DNA of 64,000 nucleotides from Mesobacillus campisalis (lineage in GTDB: Bacteria > Bacillota > Bacilli > Bacillales > Cytobacillaceae): contig NZ_LAYY01000101.1 in assembly GCF_000986785.1 (NCBI RefSeq), positions 228,252-292,251 of the forward strand, given 5' to 3'. The stretch's first letter is position 1. Each line of letters opens with the position of its first letter. Position numbers and translations under genes: made by a program. The notes below the pieces were generated by a model. That model worked only from the letters and a program-made list of their open reading frames with translations. It had not been told where the DNA came from and did no database searches. Below, piece after piece: positions 55,895 to 64,000 of the stretch.

Positions 55895-55949
55895 AAGGGT
55901 AAAAATTAATCCGAATTTTTTGCAGCATTTATATTCCTTTTAATATAAT

Positions 55950-56000
55950 AAAGAAACATCCTTCCTATGAGCGGCGTCATATCAGGAAGGATGTTTCTTT
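55950..56000. terminator. Terminator after spo0A
   Basis: Long perfect stem AAAGAAACATCCTTCCT/AGGAAGGATGTTTCTTT (17 bp) followed by T-rich DNA. Confidence 0.9.
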
Positions 56001-56050
56001 ATTATTTTTTTAAAATCAGAAAAATACCTCTCTGTTAGGATGTGGTTGAG

Positions 56051-56788
56051 ATGACTCTTATTTTTGCACACCGCGGCTACTCTGCCAATTTTCCCGAAAA
56101 TACCATGCTTGCCTTCACAGAAGGGGCCAAGGCAGGTGCCGAGGGACTTGAACTTGATGTTCAAATGACCAAAGATGGTGAGGTTGTGGTGATCCATGAT
56201 GAAAAGGTAGACAGGACAACGGACGGAAAAGGGTTTGTAAAAGATTTTTCCGCCTCCGACATCAGGAATCTGGATGCTGGCGTATTGCATAAATCTCTTG
56301 GAAGAAAAGAACGCATTCCATTTCTGAAGGAAGTGTTTGAATGGCTGTCGGGAAATTCACTAATTTGCAATGTTGAACTAAAAACAGGCGTCTTTCGATA
56401 CAAGGGCATAGAAGAAAAAGTCATCGGCCTGATAAGGCAATATGGACTTCAGGACCGGATCATTCTATCTTCTTTTAACCACTACAGCATTGTACATGCT
56501 GTCAGCATCGCGCCGGAAATAGAAACCGCTCCGATACTGGCTGAAGGCCTTTATATGCCATGGATTTATGCGAGTTCCATCAAGGCGGGAGGTTTTCATC
56601 CCCATTATCGGGCTGCCCATGAGGAGATCATCAGGCAGTCCCTCCAACACAACATTGCCGTACGCCCATATACGGTCAATAAAGAGTCGGAAATGAAAAG
56701 GCTTATACATGCAGGCTGCACCGCTATTATCACCGATCAGCCGAAGAAGGCTGCCGAGCTTAGGGAGGCCATATATAAAAGACCGTGA
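56051..56788 (+). CDS. yqiK: Glycerophosphodiester phosphodiesterase (YqiK-like)
   Basis: A 245-residue GDPD-type enzyme releasing glycerol-3-phosphate from glycerophosphodiesters. Catalytic signatures: FAHRGYSANFPENT, GLELDVQMTKDGEVVVIHDE, and VRPYTVNKESEM...ITDQP. No signal peptide, so cytoplasmic. ATG 56051 was preferred to GTG 56042, which sits in the likely SD. Confidence 0.9.
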   Translation: MTLIFAHRGYSANFPENTMLAFTEGAKAGAEGLELDVQMTKDGEVVVIHDEKVDRTTDGKGFVKDFSASDIRNLDAGVLHKSLGRKERIPFLKEVFEWLSGNSLICNVELKTGVFRYKGIEEKVIGLIRQYGLQDRIILSSFNHYSIVHAVSIAPEIETAPILAEGLYMPWIYASSIKAGGFHPHYRAAHEEIIRQSLQHNIAVRPYTVNKESEMKRLIHAGCTAIITDQPKKAAELREAIYKRP

Positions 56789-56810
56789 AAATAAGTCACG
56801 GTCTTTTATG
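56777..56810. terminator. Bidirectional terminator
   Basis: AAAAGACCGTGA/TCACGGTCTTTT hairpin shared by the convergent phosphodiesterase gene and yqzF. Confidence 0.9.
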
Positions 56811-57057
56811 ATTCCTCTTTGTCTGGCAGCCGGAATCGCGCTTGTACCTTATTCCGTTTTCGGTCGCGATGAAGAATGAAACCTGCGATAAAGGCGAGTC
56901 CTGCTAAAAACAAAATCAGGCCGGCGATAAACTGCAGCCAGAGAATGGTAAAGGGAGGCTGGTAAATGCCGAACACCATGTCACGCATAAGTTTTACGCC
57001 GTATGCGGCAAATGCCCCAGGGATAAGAAGGATGATGAGTGCAATTATTCTGGTCAT
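56806..57057 (-). CDS. yqzF: DUF2627 membrane protein YqzF
   Basis: An 83-residue protein with two membrane helices (IIALIILLIPGAFAAYGVKLM and FIAGLILFLAGLAFIAGFIL) and a basic cytoplasmic tail. Position before bkdR matches yqzF. ATG 57057 follows a GGGATTT stretch; the frame is open to 57096 without better support. Function unknown. Confidence 0.78.
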   Translation of the reverse strand: MTRIIALIILLIPGAFAAYGVKLMRDMVFGIYQPPFTILWLQFIAGLILFLAGLAFIAGFILHRDRKRNKVQARFRLPDKEES

Positions 57058-57213
57058 GAAAAATCCCTTCAGTATAGATGTCTTTAATCGTATCATAAGT
57101 CAATGCTGGGATTTGTCAAGGCAGGGGAAAGAAGTTAAAATGTAAGTGTGAAATAGATTGCAGGCTTGAATGGATCATCCATGAATTTTTTTTCTTAATG
57201 GGAGCGATACTCT

Positions 57214-59271
57214 ATGCAAAGGGTTTTGATTGTAGGAGCAGGAAAGGGCGGGACCGCCATCCTGGGGATGCTCCGGGAAACGGCCATTATTGTAGGGGTT
57301 GTTGATACAAATGAGCAAGCACCAGGATTGGTTCTTGCCAGGGAAGCTGGAATACCTGTAGGTACGGATTGGCTGCCATTTCTAAATGATGAACTCGATT
57401 TGGTCATAGAGGTCACTGGCAGCAATGAGGTGTTTAAAAGAATTGTTCAGGCTCGCTCTCCCCGCACGATTGTGGTTCCAGGCAGTGTTGCCTATATGTT
57501 GTCAACACTCGTAGAAGAACGGGAGGAATTGATTGGCCGGCTCAGGAATGAAACGTACAAGCATGATTTAATTTTTAATTCCACCGGGGACGCCATGATT
57601 GTTGTCGATGCACGTGGTGTAATAACCCTCTTTAACACAACAGCGGAGAAAATAACCGGCTTGCCGGGAGCGCAGGTTACGGGAAGACCGATTCATGAAG
57701 CCATTCCTTCTAGCCGTTTGCCTTATGTCATGGAAACCAGGAGAGTTGAAAGCAATCAGGAATTCGTGCTGGAAAACGGCACCAAGATTATAACTACCCG
57801 GATTCCAATGATAGATGAACATGACCAGGTGATCGGGGCTTTTGCTGTTTTTAAAGAATTCACCGAAATGGTTCGTCTCGCGGGCGAAATTACGAAGCTG
57901 AAGGAAATCCAAACCATGCTTGAAGCGATTATCCAATCAAGTGATGAAGCCATTTCTGTAGTGGATGAGAACGGCAGCGGATTATTGATCAATCGGGCTT
58001 ACAGCCGGATTACCGGCCTTAAGGAAGAGGAAGTCATCGGAAAACCGGCTACTGCCGATATTTCCGAGGGAGAAAGCATGCATATGAAAGTCCTTGAGAC
58101 GAGGAGGCCAGTGCGCGGGGTTGCAATGAGAGTCGGGCCAAATAAAAAAGAAGTAATAGTCAACGTGGCTCCTATCATTGTCGATGGAAAGCTGAAGGGC
58201 AGTGTAGGCGTCATTCACGATATGTCTGAAATCCAAAGTCTTAATAGGGAATTAAACAGGGCCAGGCAAATTATCAGGACACTGGAAGCCAAGTACACGT
58301 TTGTAGATATCATTGGACAGTCGGAGGAAATGAACATTGCTGTCGAACAGGCGCGCCTTGGTGCGAAAACGCCGGCAACCGTTCTGCTAAGAGGGGAATC
58401 CGGAACAGGCAAGGAGTTATTTGCCCATGCGATACATAATGAAAGCGACAGGAAGTTTAATAAGTTTATCAGGGTGAACTGCGCTGCAATTACCGAGTCC
58501 CTCCTGGAAAGTGAATTGTTCGGCTATGAGGAAGGGGCGTTTTCGGGTGCGAAAAGAGGCGGAAAACGGGGATTCTTTGAGGAAGCCAACAATGGCAGCA
58601 TTTTTCTCGATGAAATCGGCGAATTGCCTCCCAATACCCAGGCCAAGCTTCTCCGGGTGCTCCAGGAAAAGGAAATAGTCAGGGTCGGCGGTACAAAAGC
58701 AGTCCCAATCAATGTAAGGGTAATTGCGGCTACCAATATTAATCTTGAAAAGGCGATCGCGGATGGATCATTCAGGGAAGACTTGTACTACCGCCTGAAT
58801 CGGATGCCCATCCATATCCCTCCCTTAAGGATGAGGAAGGAGGATATCCCTCTCCTTTGCGAACGATTGATCCACAAGATTAACCAGGATTATGGCCGCA
58901 CAGTGGAAGGGGTATCACCCGGTGCAATCCGGAAGCTTTTGCAGTATGATTGGCCGGGCAATGTCAGGGAACTTGAAAATGTCCTTGGGAGAGCCATTAT
59001 CTTCATGAATTATCACGAACTTCAAGTGGAGGATTTCCATTTGCCCGAATTTGTTGCCGGCTCCGCCAGCCCCAGCGTTAAGCAACAGAACGATTCCCGA
59101 ATGGAAACTCTTTCTGCCCAGCTAAGCAGACATGAAGCGAACATTATCAGGGACACACTTGCCAAATTTAACGGAAATAAAACTCTGGCAGCGAAATCAC
59201 TTGGTATTTCAGTGAGGGCACTCTATTACAAACTTGAAAAACTCGGTCTTGAAACGAATGGCATGCAATAA
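57214..59271 (+). CDS. bkdR: Sigma-54-dependent activator BkdR
   Basis: A 685-residue enhancer-binding protein. The N-terminus ([20 protein letters not shown]) looks like a Rossmann nucleotide-binding domain, followed by two PAS-like domains ([20 protein letters not shown] and [19 protein letters not shown]), an AAA+ domain with [15 protein letters not shown], the sigma-54 loop GAFSGA, and LDEIGELP, and a C-terminal Fis-type HTH ([20 protein letters not shown]). It should activate the adjacent bkd operon from the sigma-54 promoter at 59339. Confidence 0.94.
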   Translation: MQRVLIVGAGKGGTAILGMLRETAIIVGVVDTNEQAPGLVLAREAGIPVGTDWLPFLNDELDLVIEVTGSNEVFKRIVQARSPRTIVVPGSVAYMLSTLVEEREELIGRLRNETYKHDLIFNSTGDAMIVVDARGVITLFNTTAEKITGLPGAQVTGRPIHEAIPSSRLPYVMETRRVESNQEFVLENGTKIITTRIPMIDEHDQVIGAFAVFKEFTEMVRLAGEITKLKEIQTMLEAIIQSSDEAISVVDENGSGLLINRAYSRITGLKEEEVIGKPATADISEGESMHMKVLETRRPVRGVAMRVGPNKKEVIVNVAPIIVDGKLKGSVGVIHDMSEIQSLNRELNRARQIIRTLEAKYTFVDIIGQSEEMNIAVEQARLGAKTPATVLLRGESGTGKELFAHAIHNESDRKFNKFIRVNCAAITESLLESELFGYEEGAFSGAKRGGKRGFFEEANNGSIFLDEIGELPPNTQAKLLRVLQEKEIVRVGGTKAVPINVRVIAATNINLEKAIADGSFREDLYYRLNRMPIHIPPLRMRKEDIPLLCERLIHKINQDYGRTVEGVSPGAIRKLLQYDWPGNVRELENVLGRAIIFMNYHELQVEDFHLPEFVAGSASPSVKQQNDSRMETLSAQLSRHEANIIRDTLAKFNGNKTLAAKSLGISVRALYYKLEKLGLETNGMQ

Positions 59272-59338
59272 ATTTCATAGTGTGAAAAAAACTGCATATT
59301 TAAGTTCGGATAAATAAAGCGGTTACAATATTCTGCGT

Positions 59339-59354
59339 TGGCACGTTCCTTGCA
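59339..59354 (+). promoter_or_regulatory. Sigma-54 (SigL) promoter of the bkd operon
   Basis: TGGCACGTTCCTTGCA matches the -24/-12 consensus TGGCAC-N5-TTGCW exactly and lies 50 bp before ptb, downstream of its predicted activator gene. Confidence 0.92.
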
Positions 59355-59403
59355 TAATTGTGTATGGAGACTTTGAATTTTTTGAAAGGGTTGAAACAGC
59401 TTC

Positions 59404-60306
59404 ATGAATTTCGATTTACTTATTAATCATGCAACCCAGCTTGGCAAGCAGAAAATAGCCGTCGCATCGGCTGAAGACATGGAAGTGTTGGCTGCCGTTT
59501 CGGCTGCTGCAGATATTGGCCTTGCCGAATTTCTGCTTATGGGAAACAGGCAGGAAATAACCCAGCTGCTGCGGGAAGGGTTTCCAGGCCTGCTTGAAGG
59601 CGGCACAGTCACCATCATAGACTGCGAAACCAGGGAGAGTGCAGCAGAGCATGCTGTCAAAGCGGTTCAATCAAAGGAAGCCGGGGTGCTGATGAAGGGG
59701 AATATCCCAACAGCGATATTCTTAAAGGCTGTATTGAATAAAGAGTACGGCTTAAGAACCGGAAAAGTTCTTTCCCATGTGGCTGCCTTTGAGGTTCCCC
59801 GCTACAATAGGCTGATTTTTGTCACCGATGCTGCGATGAATATCACCCCAACACTGGATGAAAAAGCTCAGATTGTCTCCAATGCAGTCAGTGTTTCAAG
59901 GTCTCTGGGAATGGCAGTCCCAAGAGTTGCTCCGCTGGCTGCAGTTGAAACGGTCAACCCCGCTATGCAGGCTACCCTGGATGCAGCCGCCTTGACCCAG
60001 ATGAATCGCAGGGGCCAGCTTAAGAATTGTGTGGTAGACGGTCCGCTGGCTTTGGACAATGCCATCTCGGCACTTGCCGCGGAACATAAGGGAATCGGGG
60101 GCGAAGTGGCGGGAGAAGCTGATATCCTCCTTGTGCCAAACATAGAAGCAGGAAATATACTTTATAAATCACTTGTCTATTTCGCCGGCGCAAAGGTTGG
60201 GGCAGTGATAGCTGGAGCCGCTGCACCAATTGTACTCACATCAAGGGCAGATTCCGCGGAAAGCAAACTGTATTCCCTTGCCCTGGCGCTTTCAGTATCA
60301 AAATAA
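59404..60306 (+). CDS. ptb: Phosphate butyryltransferase
   Basis: A 300-residue Ptb-type acyltransferase that exchanges CoA for phosphate on branched-chain acyl-CoAs. Family parts: VLMKGNIPTAIFLKAVL, LIFVTDAAMNITPTLDEKAQI, VVDGPLALDNAIS and NIEAGNILYKSLVYFAGA. First gene of the operon for Leu, Ile and Val breakdown. Confidence 0.94.
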   Translation: MNFDLLINHATQLGKQKIAVASAEDMEVLAAVSAAADIGLAEFLLMGNRQEITQLLREGFPGLLEGGTVTIIDCETRESAAEHAVKAVQSKEAGVLMKGNIPTAIFLKAVLNKEYGLRTGKVLSHVAAFEVPRYNRLIFVTDAAMNITPTLDEKAQIVSNAVSVSRSLGMAVPRVAPLAAVETVNPAMQATLDAAALTQMNRRGQLKNCVVDGPLALDNAISALAAEHKGIGGEVAGEADILLVPNIEAGNILYKSLVYFAGAKVGAVIAGAAAPIVLTSRADSAESKLYSLALALSVSK

Positions 60307-60343
60307 TTAGCTAAAAAACATAAATTAGGGAGGAAGACACAAA

Positions 60344-61438
60344 ATGGAAATCTTTGCTTACCTTGAACAATATGACTATGAACAGCTCGTTTTTTGCCAG
60401 GATAAACAATCCGGCCTGAAGGCAATCATCGCGATCCATGATACGACACTTGGCCCTGCGCTTGGTGGTACAAGGATGTGGACCTACTCTTCGGAAGCAG
60501 ATGCGATTGAAGATGCACTCCGCCTTGCCAGGGGAATGACTTATAAAAATGCTGCGGCAGGCCTGAATCTCGGAGGAGGCAAGACAGTCATTATCGGCGA
60601 TCCGCGCAAGGATAAGAATGAAGAAATGTTCCGGGCATTCGGAAGATATATTCAAGGGTTGAACGGCAGGTATATTACAGCCGAAGATGTTGGAACAACT
60701 GTGGCCGACATGGACCTGATCCATGAAGAAACCGATTATGTTACGGGGATTTCCCCTGCCTTCGGATCTTCGGGGAATCCATCTCCCGTTACAGCCTATG
60801 GTGTTTACCGCGGAATGAAAGCCGCTGCAAAAGAGGCGTTTGGAACAGATTCTCTTGAAGGCAAAGTGATTGCTGTGCAAGGCGTAGGCAATGTCGCTTA
60901 CAATCTGTGCCGCCATTTGCATGAAGAGGGAGCGCTGCTTATTGTTACAGATATTAATAAAGAAGCGGTTCAAAAGGCAGTGGAGGAATTCGGCGCCAAG
61001 GCTGTTGATCCGAACGAGATCTATAGCGTGGATTGCGATATTTATGCCCCTTGTGCCCTTGGTGCGGTAATCAATGACGAAACCATTCCGCAAATCAAGG
61101 CCAAAGTGATCGCAGGTGCTGCGAATAACCAGCTTAAGGACACAAAGCATGGCGACATCATCCATGAAATGGGCATCGTTTATGCACCTGATTATGTCAT
61201 CAATGCCGGCGGGGTAATCAATGTTGCGGATGAGCTTTATGGATACAATCGCGAGCGGGCCATGAAAAAGGTGGAAACCATTTACACCAATATTGAGAAA
61301 GTCATCCATATAGCGAAAAGGGATGGCATCCCTACCTATAAGGCTGCAGACCGTTTGGCTGAAGAACGGATTGAAAGAATGCGCAATTCACGCAGCCAAT
61401 TTCTGCAGAACCCCCATCATATCCTAAGCCGCAGATAA
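60344..61438 (+). CDS. bcd: Branched-chain amino acid (leucine/valine) dehydrogenase
   Basis: A 364-residue NAD-dependent dehydrogenase deaminating Leu, Val and Ile. Catalytic Lys in [21 protein letters not shown], Rossmann motif [12 protein letters not shown], and GAANNQL and [25 protein letters not shown] precedes ATG 60344. Confidence 0.95.
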   Translation: MEIFAYLEQYDYEQLVFCQDKQSGLKAIIAIHDTTLGPALGGTRMWTYSSEADAIEDALRLARGMTYKNAAAGLNLGGGKTVIIGDPRKDKNEEMFRAFGRYIQGLNGRYITAEDVGTTVADMDLIHEETDYVTGISPAFGSSGNPSPVTAYGVYRGMKAAAKEAFGTDSLEGKVIAVQGVGNVAYNLCRHLHEEGALLIVTDINKEAVQKAVEEFGAKAVDPNEIYSVDCDIYAPCALGAVINDETIPQIKAKVIAGAANNQLKDTKHGDIIHEMGIVYAPDYVINAGGVINVADELYGYNRERAMKKVETIYTNIEKVIHIAKRDGIPTYKAADRLAEERIERMRNSRSQFLQNPHHILSRR

Positions 61439-61535
61439 TAGGGTCAAACCATGGCTAATGCGCTGAATGTACCCTTCGGCGCCCGCCATTTCCATAAGGC
61501 TAAATAGTGTTTGTTACCAACTGGAGGTATAGAAT

Positions 61536-62627
61536 TTGCAGCATACGGAATATCGGATTCTTGTCATCAATCCCGGTTCAACATCAACCAAAATTGGTGT
61601 CTTTGACAATGAAATCCCCCTTTTGGAAAAGACCATCAGGCACGATGCCGAAACTATTGATAGATATGAGAATATTATTGACCAATATGGATTTCGCAAA
61701 GAAACGATATTGGAAACCTTGGATACAGAAGGCATCAACATTTCCAAACTGGATGCCGTCTGCGGACGCGGAGGGTTGCTTCGCCCAATAGAGGGCGGAA
61801 CCTATGAAGTGAACAGCCCGATGCTTGAGGACCTCCGTTCCGGTTATTCAGGGCAGCACGCCTCGAATCTCGGAGGCATCCTTGCATATGAAATTGCCAG
61901 CGGCTTAAATATCCCTGCCTTTATTGTGGATCCAGTCGTCGTTGACGAACTGGCGCCAATTGCGCGCATTTCCGGATTTTCCCTGATTGAGCGCAAAAGC
62001 ATCTTTCATGCATTGAATCAAAAAGCGGTTGCCCGCAGGGTCGCCAAGGAGCTAGGCAGGAAATACGAGGATATGAATTTGATCATCACCCATCTTGGAG
62101 GCGGTATTACAATCGGCGCCCATAAGGGTGGAAAAGTAATTGATGTCAATAACGGCCTCCATGGAGATGGCCCCTTCAGTCCTGAGCGCGCGGGAACGGT
62201 TCCTGCGGGAGATTTGGTCGCCTTGTGCTATTCGGGAGAATACTATCGTGAGGAAATCATGAAAAAACTTGTTGGGCAGGGTGGCCTTGTCGGCTATCTC
62301 GGAACAAATGATGCCGTCAAGGTAGAGAAAATGATAGAAAAAGGCAATGAAATTGCCAAGCTTGTTTATGCAGCCATGGCTTATCAGGTTGCAAAGGAAA
62401 TTGGCTCGGCTAGTACGGTTCTCCATGGAAAGGTCGATGCGATCGTTCTTACGGGCGGCCTAGCCTATGGGAAAGGCTTTGTCCGGCAAATTACCGAGCG
62501 TGTCAATTGGATTGCCGATGTTTTGGTCCATCCGGGAGAAAATGAACTGCAGGCCCTTGCGGAGGGTGCTCTTCGCGTTTTGCGGGGAGAAGAGGAAGCA
62601 AAAGACTATCCAAGGCAGGAGCAATGA
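61536..62627 (+). CDS. buk: Butyrate kinase
   Basis: A 363-residue ASKHA kinase making ATP from branched-chain acyl phosphates. Signature parts: [61 protein letters not shown] in pieces, and [13 protein letters not shown] 61536 follows GGAGGT with 7-nt spacing. Confidence 0.95.
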   Translation: MQHTEYRILVINPGSTSTKIGVFDNEIPLLEKTIRHDAETIDRYENIIDQYGFRKETILETLDTEGINISKLDAVCGRGGLLRPIEGGTYEVNSPMLEDLRSGYSGQHASNLGGILAYEIASGLNIPAFIVDPVVVDELAPIARISGFSLIERKSIFHALNQKAVARRVAKELGRKYEDMNLIITHLGGGITIGAHKGGKVIDVNNGLHGDGPFSPERAGTVPAGDLVALCYSGEYYREEIMKKLVGQGGLVGYLGTNDAVKVEKMIEKGNEIAKLVYAAMAYQVAKEIGSASTVLHGKVDAIVLTGGLAYGKGFVRQITERVNWIADVLVHPGENELQALAEGALRVLRGEEEAKDYPRQEQ

Positions 62628-62642
62628 TAGGAGGAAAAGAGA

Positions 62643-64000
62643 ATGGCCGAAGAATATGATTTGGTGATACTGGGCGGCGGCACGGGCGGATATGTCGCGG
62701 CTATCAGGGCAGCACAGCTGGGACTGAAAACGGCAGTGGTTGAAAAAAGCAGCCTCGGAGGCACCTGTCTGCATAAAGGCTGCATTCCAAGCAAAGCGCT
62801 TCTGCGAAGTGCCGAAGTGTTTGCCACGGCAAAGCGGAGCGAAGAATTTGGCATCAAAACCGGAGAAGTAAAGATAGACTTTGCCAAAGTACAGGAAAGA
62901 AAAAGCAAAATCGTTGACCAGCTTCATAAAGGTGTCCAGCATCTCATGAAACAAGGGAAAATTGATATATACGAAGGAACAGGCAGAATCCTCGGACCCT
63001 CCATTTTTTCACCAATGCCGGGAACGATTTCTGTTGAAATGAAGGATGGCAGCGAAAATGAAATGCTGATTCCAAAAAATGTCATCATCGCGACTGGCTC
63101 CAGACCAAGAACCCTTCCAGGGCTTGAGGTGGATGGCCATAAAGTTCTCTCATCCGATGAAGCTTTGGAGCTTCAACAGCTTCCAGGTTCCATCCTTATA
63201 GTTGGTGGAGGAGTCATTGGCATAGAATGGGCATCGATGATGTCCGATTTCGGTGTCGATGTCACCGTGATTGAATATGCAGACCGGATCATTCCAACCG
63301 AAGACCGGGAAATCAGCCGGGAAATGCAGCGATTGATGAAGAAAAAAGGAATTAAAATTGTAACAGGTGCGAAAGTCCTGCCGGAAACATTGGAAACAGG
63401 CAGCGAGGTCGTCATTTCAGCTGAGGTAAAAGGAAGCCAAAAGGAGTTCAGGGCAGAAAAGCTGCTCGTTTCTGTAGGGCGCCAGGCAAATGTCGAAGGA
63501 ATTGGCCTGGAAAATACCGAAATCAGGGTAGAAAAAGGTTTTATTGAAGTTAACGAGTTTTACCAGACAAAAGAATCACATATCTATGCGATTGGCGACT
63601 GCATTGGAGGATTGCAGCTGGCCCATGTAGCTTCACATGAAGGCCTGTGCGCGGTCGAGCATATAGCCGGACAAAACCCTGACCCTATAGATTACAACCT
63701 CATCTCAAAGTGCATCTACAGTTCACCGGAAGCGGCAAGTGTGGGGCTGACAGAAGATGAGGCAAAAGAAAAGGGCTTCAATGTCAAGACAGGCAAATTC
63801 TCTTTCAGGGCGATAGGGAAGGCCCTTGTTTTCGGAGAGTCTGACGGCTTCGTCAAAATTGTAGGTGATAAAGATAAAGATGATATCCTTGGTGTACATA
63901 TGATTGGCCCTCACGTTACCGACATGATTTCAGAAGCAGGGCTGGCCATGGTGCTGGATGCGGCTTCGTGGGAAGTTGCCCACACCATCCATCCGCACCC
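62643..64000 (+). CDS. lpdV: Dihydrolipoyl dehydrogenase of the branched-chain complex, 3' end missing
   Basis: About 452 residues of the E3 subunit before the window ends. FAD motif LGGGTGGYVAAIRA, redox disulfide GGTCLHKGCIPSKALL, NAD motif ILIVGGGVIGIEWASMM and IYAIGDCIGG; the last visible residues are the HTIHPHP region with the catalytic His. It reoxidises lipoyl groups of branched-chain 2-oxoacid dehydrogenase, whose E1 and E2 genes should follow. AGGAGG lies about 10 nt before ATG 62643. Confidence 0.95.
   Translation, partial: MAEEYDLVILGGGTGGYVAAIRAAQLGLKTAVVEKSSLGGTCLHKGCIPSKALLRSAEVFATAKRSEEFGIKTGEVKIDFAKVQERKSKIVDQLHKGVQHLMKQGKIDIYEGTGRILGPSIFSPMPGTISVEMKDGSENEMLIPKNVIIATGSRPRTLPGLEVDGHKVLSSDEALELQQLPGSILIVGGGVIGIEWASMMSDFGVDVTVIEYADRIIPTEDREISREMQRLMKKKGIKIVTGAKVLPETLETGSEVVISAEVKGSQKEFRAEKLLVSVGRQANVEGIGLENTEIRVEKGFIEVNEFYQTKESHIYAIGDCIGGLQLAHVASHEGLCAVEHIAGQNPDPIDYNLISKCIYSSPEAASVGLTEDEAKEKGFNVKTGKFSFRAIGKALVFGESDGFVKIVGDKDKDDILGVHMIGPHVTDMISEAGLAMVLDAASWEVAHTIHPH

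Noticed and set aside
60311-61309. 332-codon minus-strand ORF opposite bcd
   Set aside because: Antisense shadow of a strongly conserved gene; no SD or family resemblance.
1-64000. Transposases, integrases, prophage genes, tRNA or rRNA genes
   Set aside because: None recognised on either strand by reading; the only mobile-type element is the intron in nrdJ.

Overview
The window is a stretch of chromosome from a spore-forming member of the Bacillaceae. Evidence for this is a complete spoIIIA operon, spoIVB, spo0A, spore photoproduct lyase and the comG operon, together with gene order that closely follows the B. subtilis glcK-yqgU-yqgX-comG-gcv-yqhL-lipM-yqhO-efp-spoIIIA-accBC-nusB-folD-xse-ispA-dxs-argR-recN-spoIVB-spo0A-bkd region. 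Many genes use TTG or GTG starts behind strong Shine-Dalgarno (SD) sequences. Several departures from B. subtilis (a class II ribonucleotide reductase gene, a System I cytochrome c maturation cluster, no aroQ beside yqhR) point to a genus outside the B. subtilis group; I cannot name the species.

Layout. 1-5.9 kb: end of glcK, lipoprotein yqgU, yqgV, small membrane proteins, metallo-hydrolase yqgX, a MidA-type methyltransferase and a cysteine-bearing ArsR/SufR-like regulator facing comG across a perfect palindrome. 6-10.4 kb: comGA-GG and yqzE (DNA-uptake pseudopilus). 10.4-10.9 kb: nine 52-bp tandem repeats. 11-18 kb: yqhG and a SNF2 helicase (minus), then a tandem glycine riboswitch driving gcvT-gcvPA-gcvPB. 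18-27.7 kb: rhodanese yqhL, lipM, nrdJ (split by a 319-nt group I intron and preceded by two NrdR boxes), splB, patatin-like yqhO, yqhP, yqhR, pepQ and efp. 27.7-35.9 kb: an accessory block between efp and spoIIIA with a candidate selenocysteine lipoprotein, a dihaem cytochrome c, and a ccmE-ccmF-ccmH-type cluster with a thioredoxin-like protein. 36.2-41.4 kb: spoIIIAA-AH behind a sigma-E promoter. 41.6-53.4 kb: accBC (FapR-like box), yqhY, nusB, folD, xseAB, ispA, dxs, tlyA, argR, recN. 53.5-55.9 kb: spoIVB and spo0A. 56-64 kb: glycerophosphodiesterase, yqzF, bkdR, a sigma-54 promoter and ptb-bcd-buk-lpdV, the last running off the window.

The most interesting material is in the accessory block. 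A PCYCGC-type lipoprotein has an in-frame UGA exactly where a C-x-x-C motif would begin. The family-like sequence continues in frame after the UGA, and a hairpin placed like a bacterial SECIS follows it. Next to it is a System I haem lyase set whose CcmE has Cys-x-x-x-Tyr instead of the classical His-x-x-x-Tyr, with no ccmABCD nearby. The second highlight is the group I intron inside nrdJ, which makes an apparently broken gene splice exactly in frame. No rRNA, tRNA, CRISPR array, transposase or prophage gene was seen.
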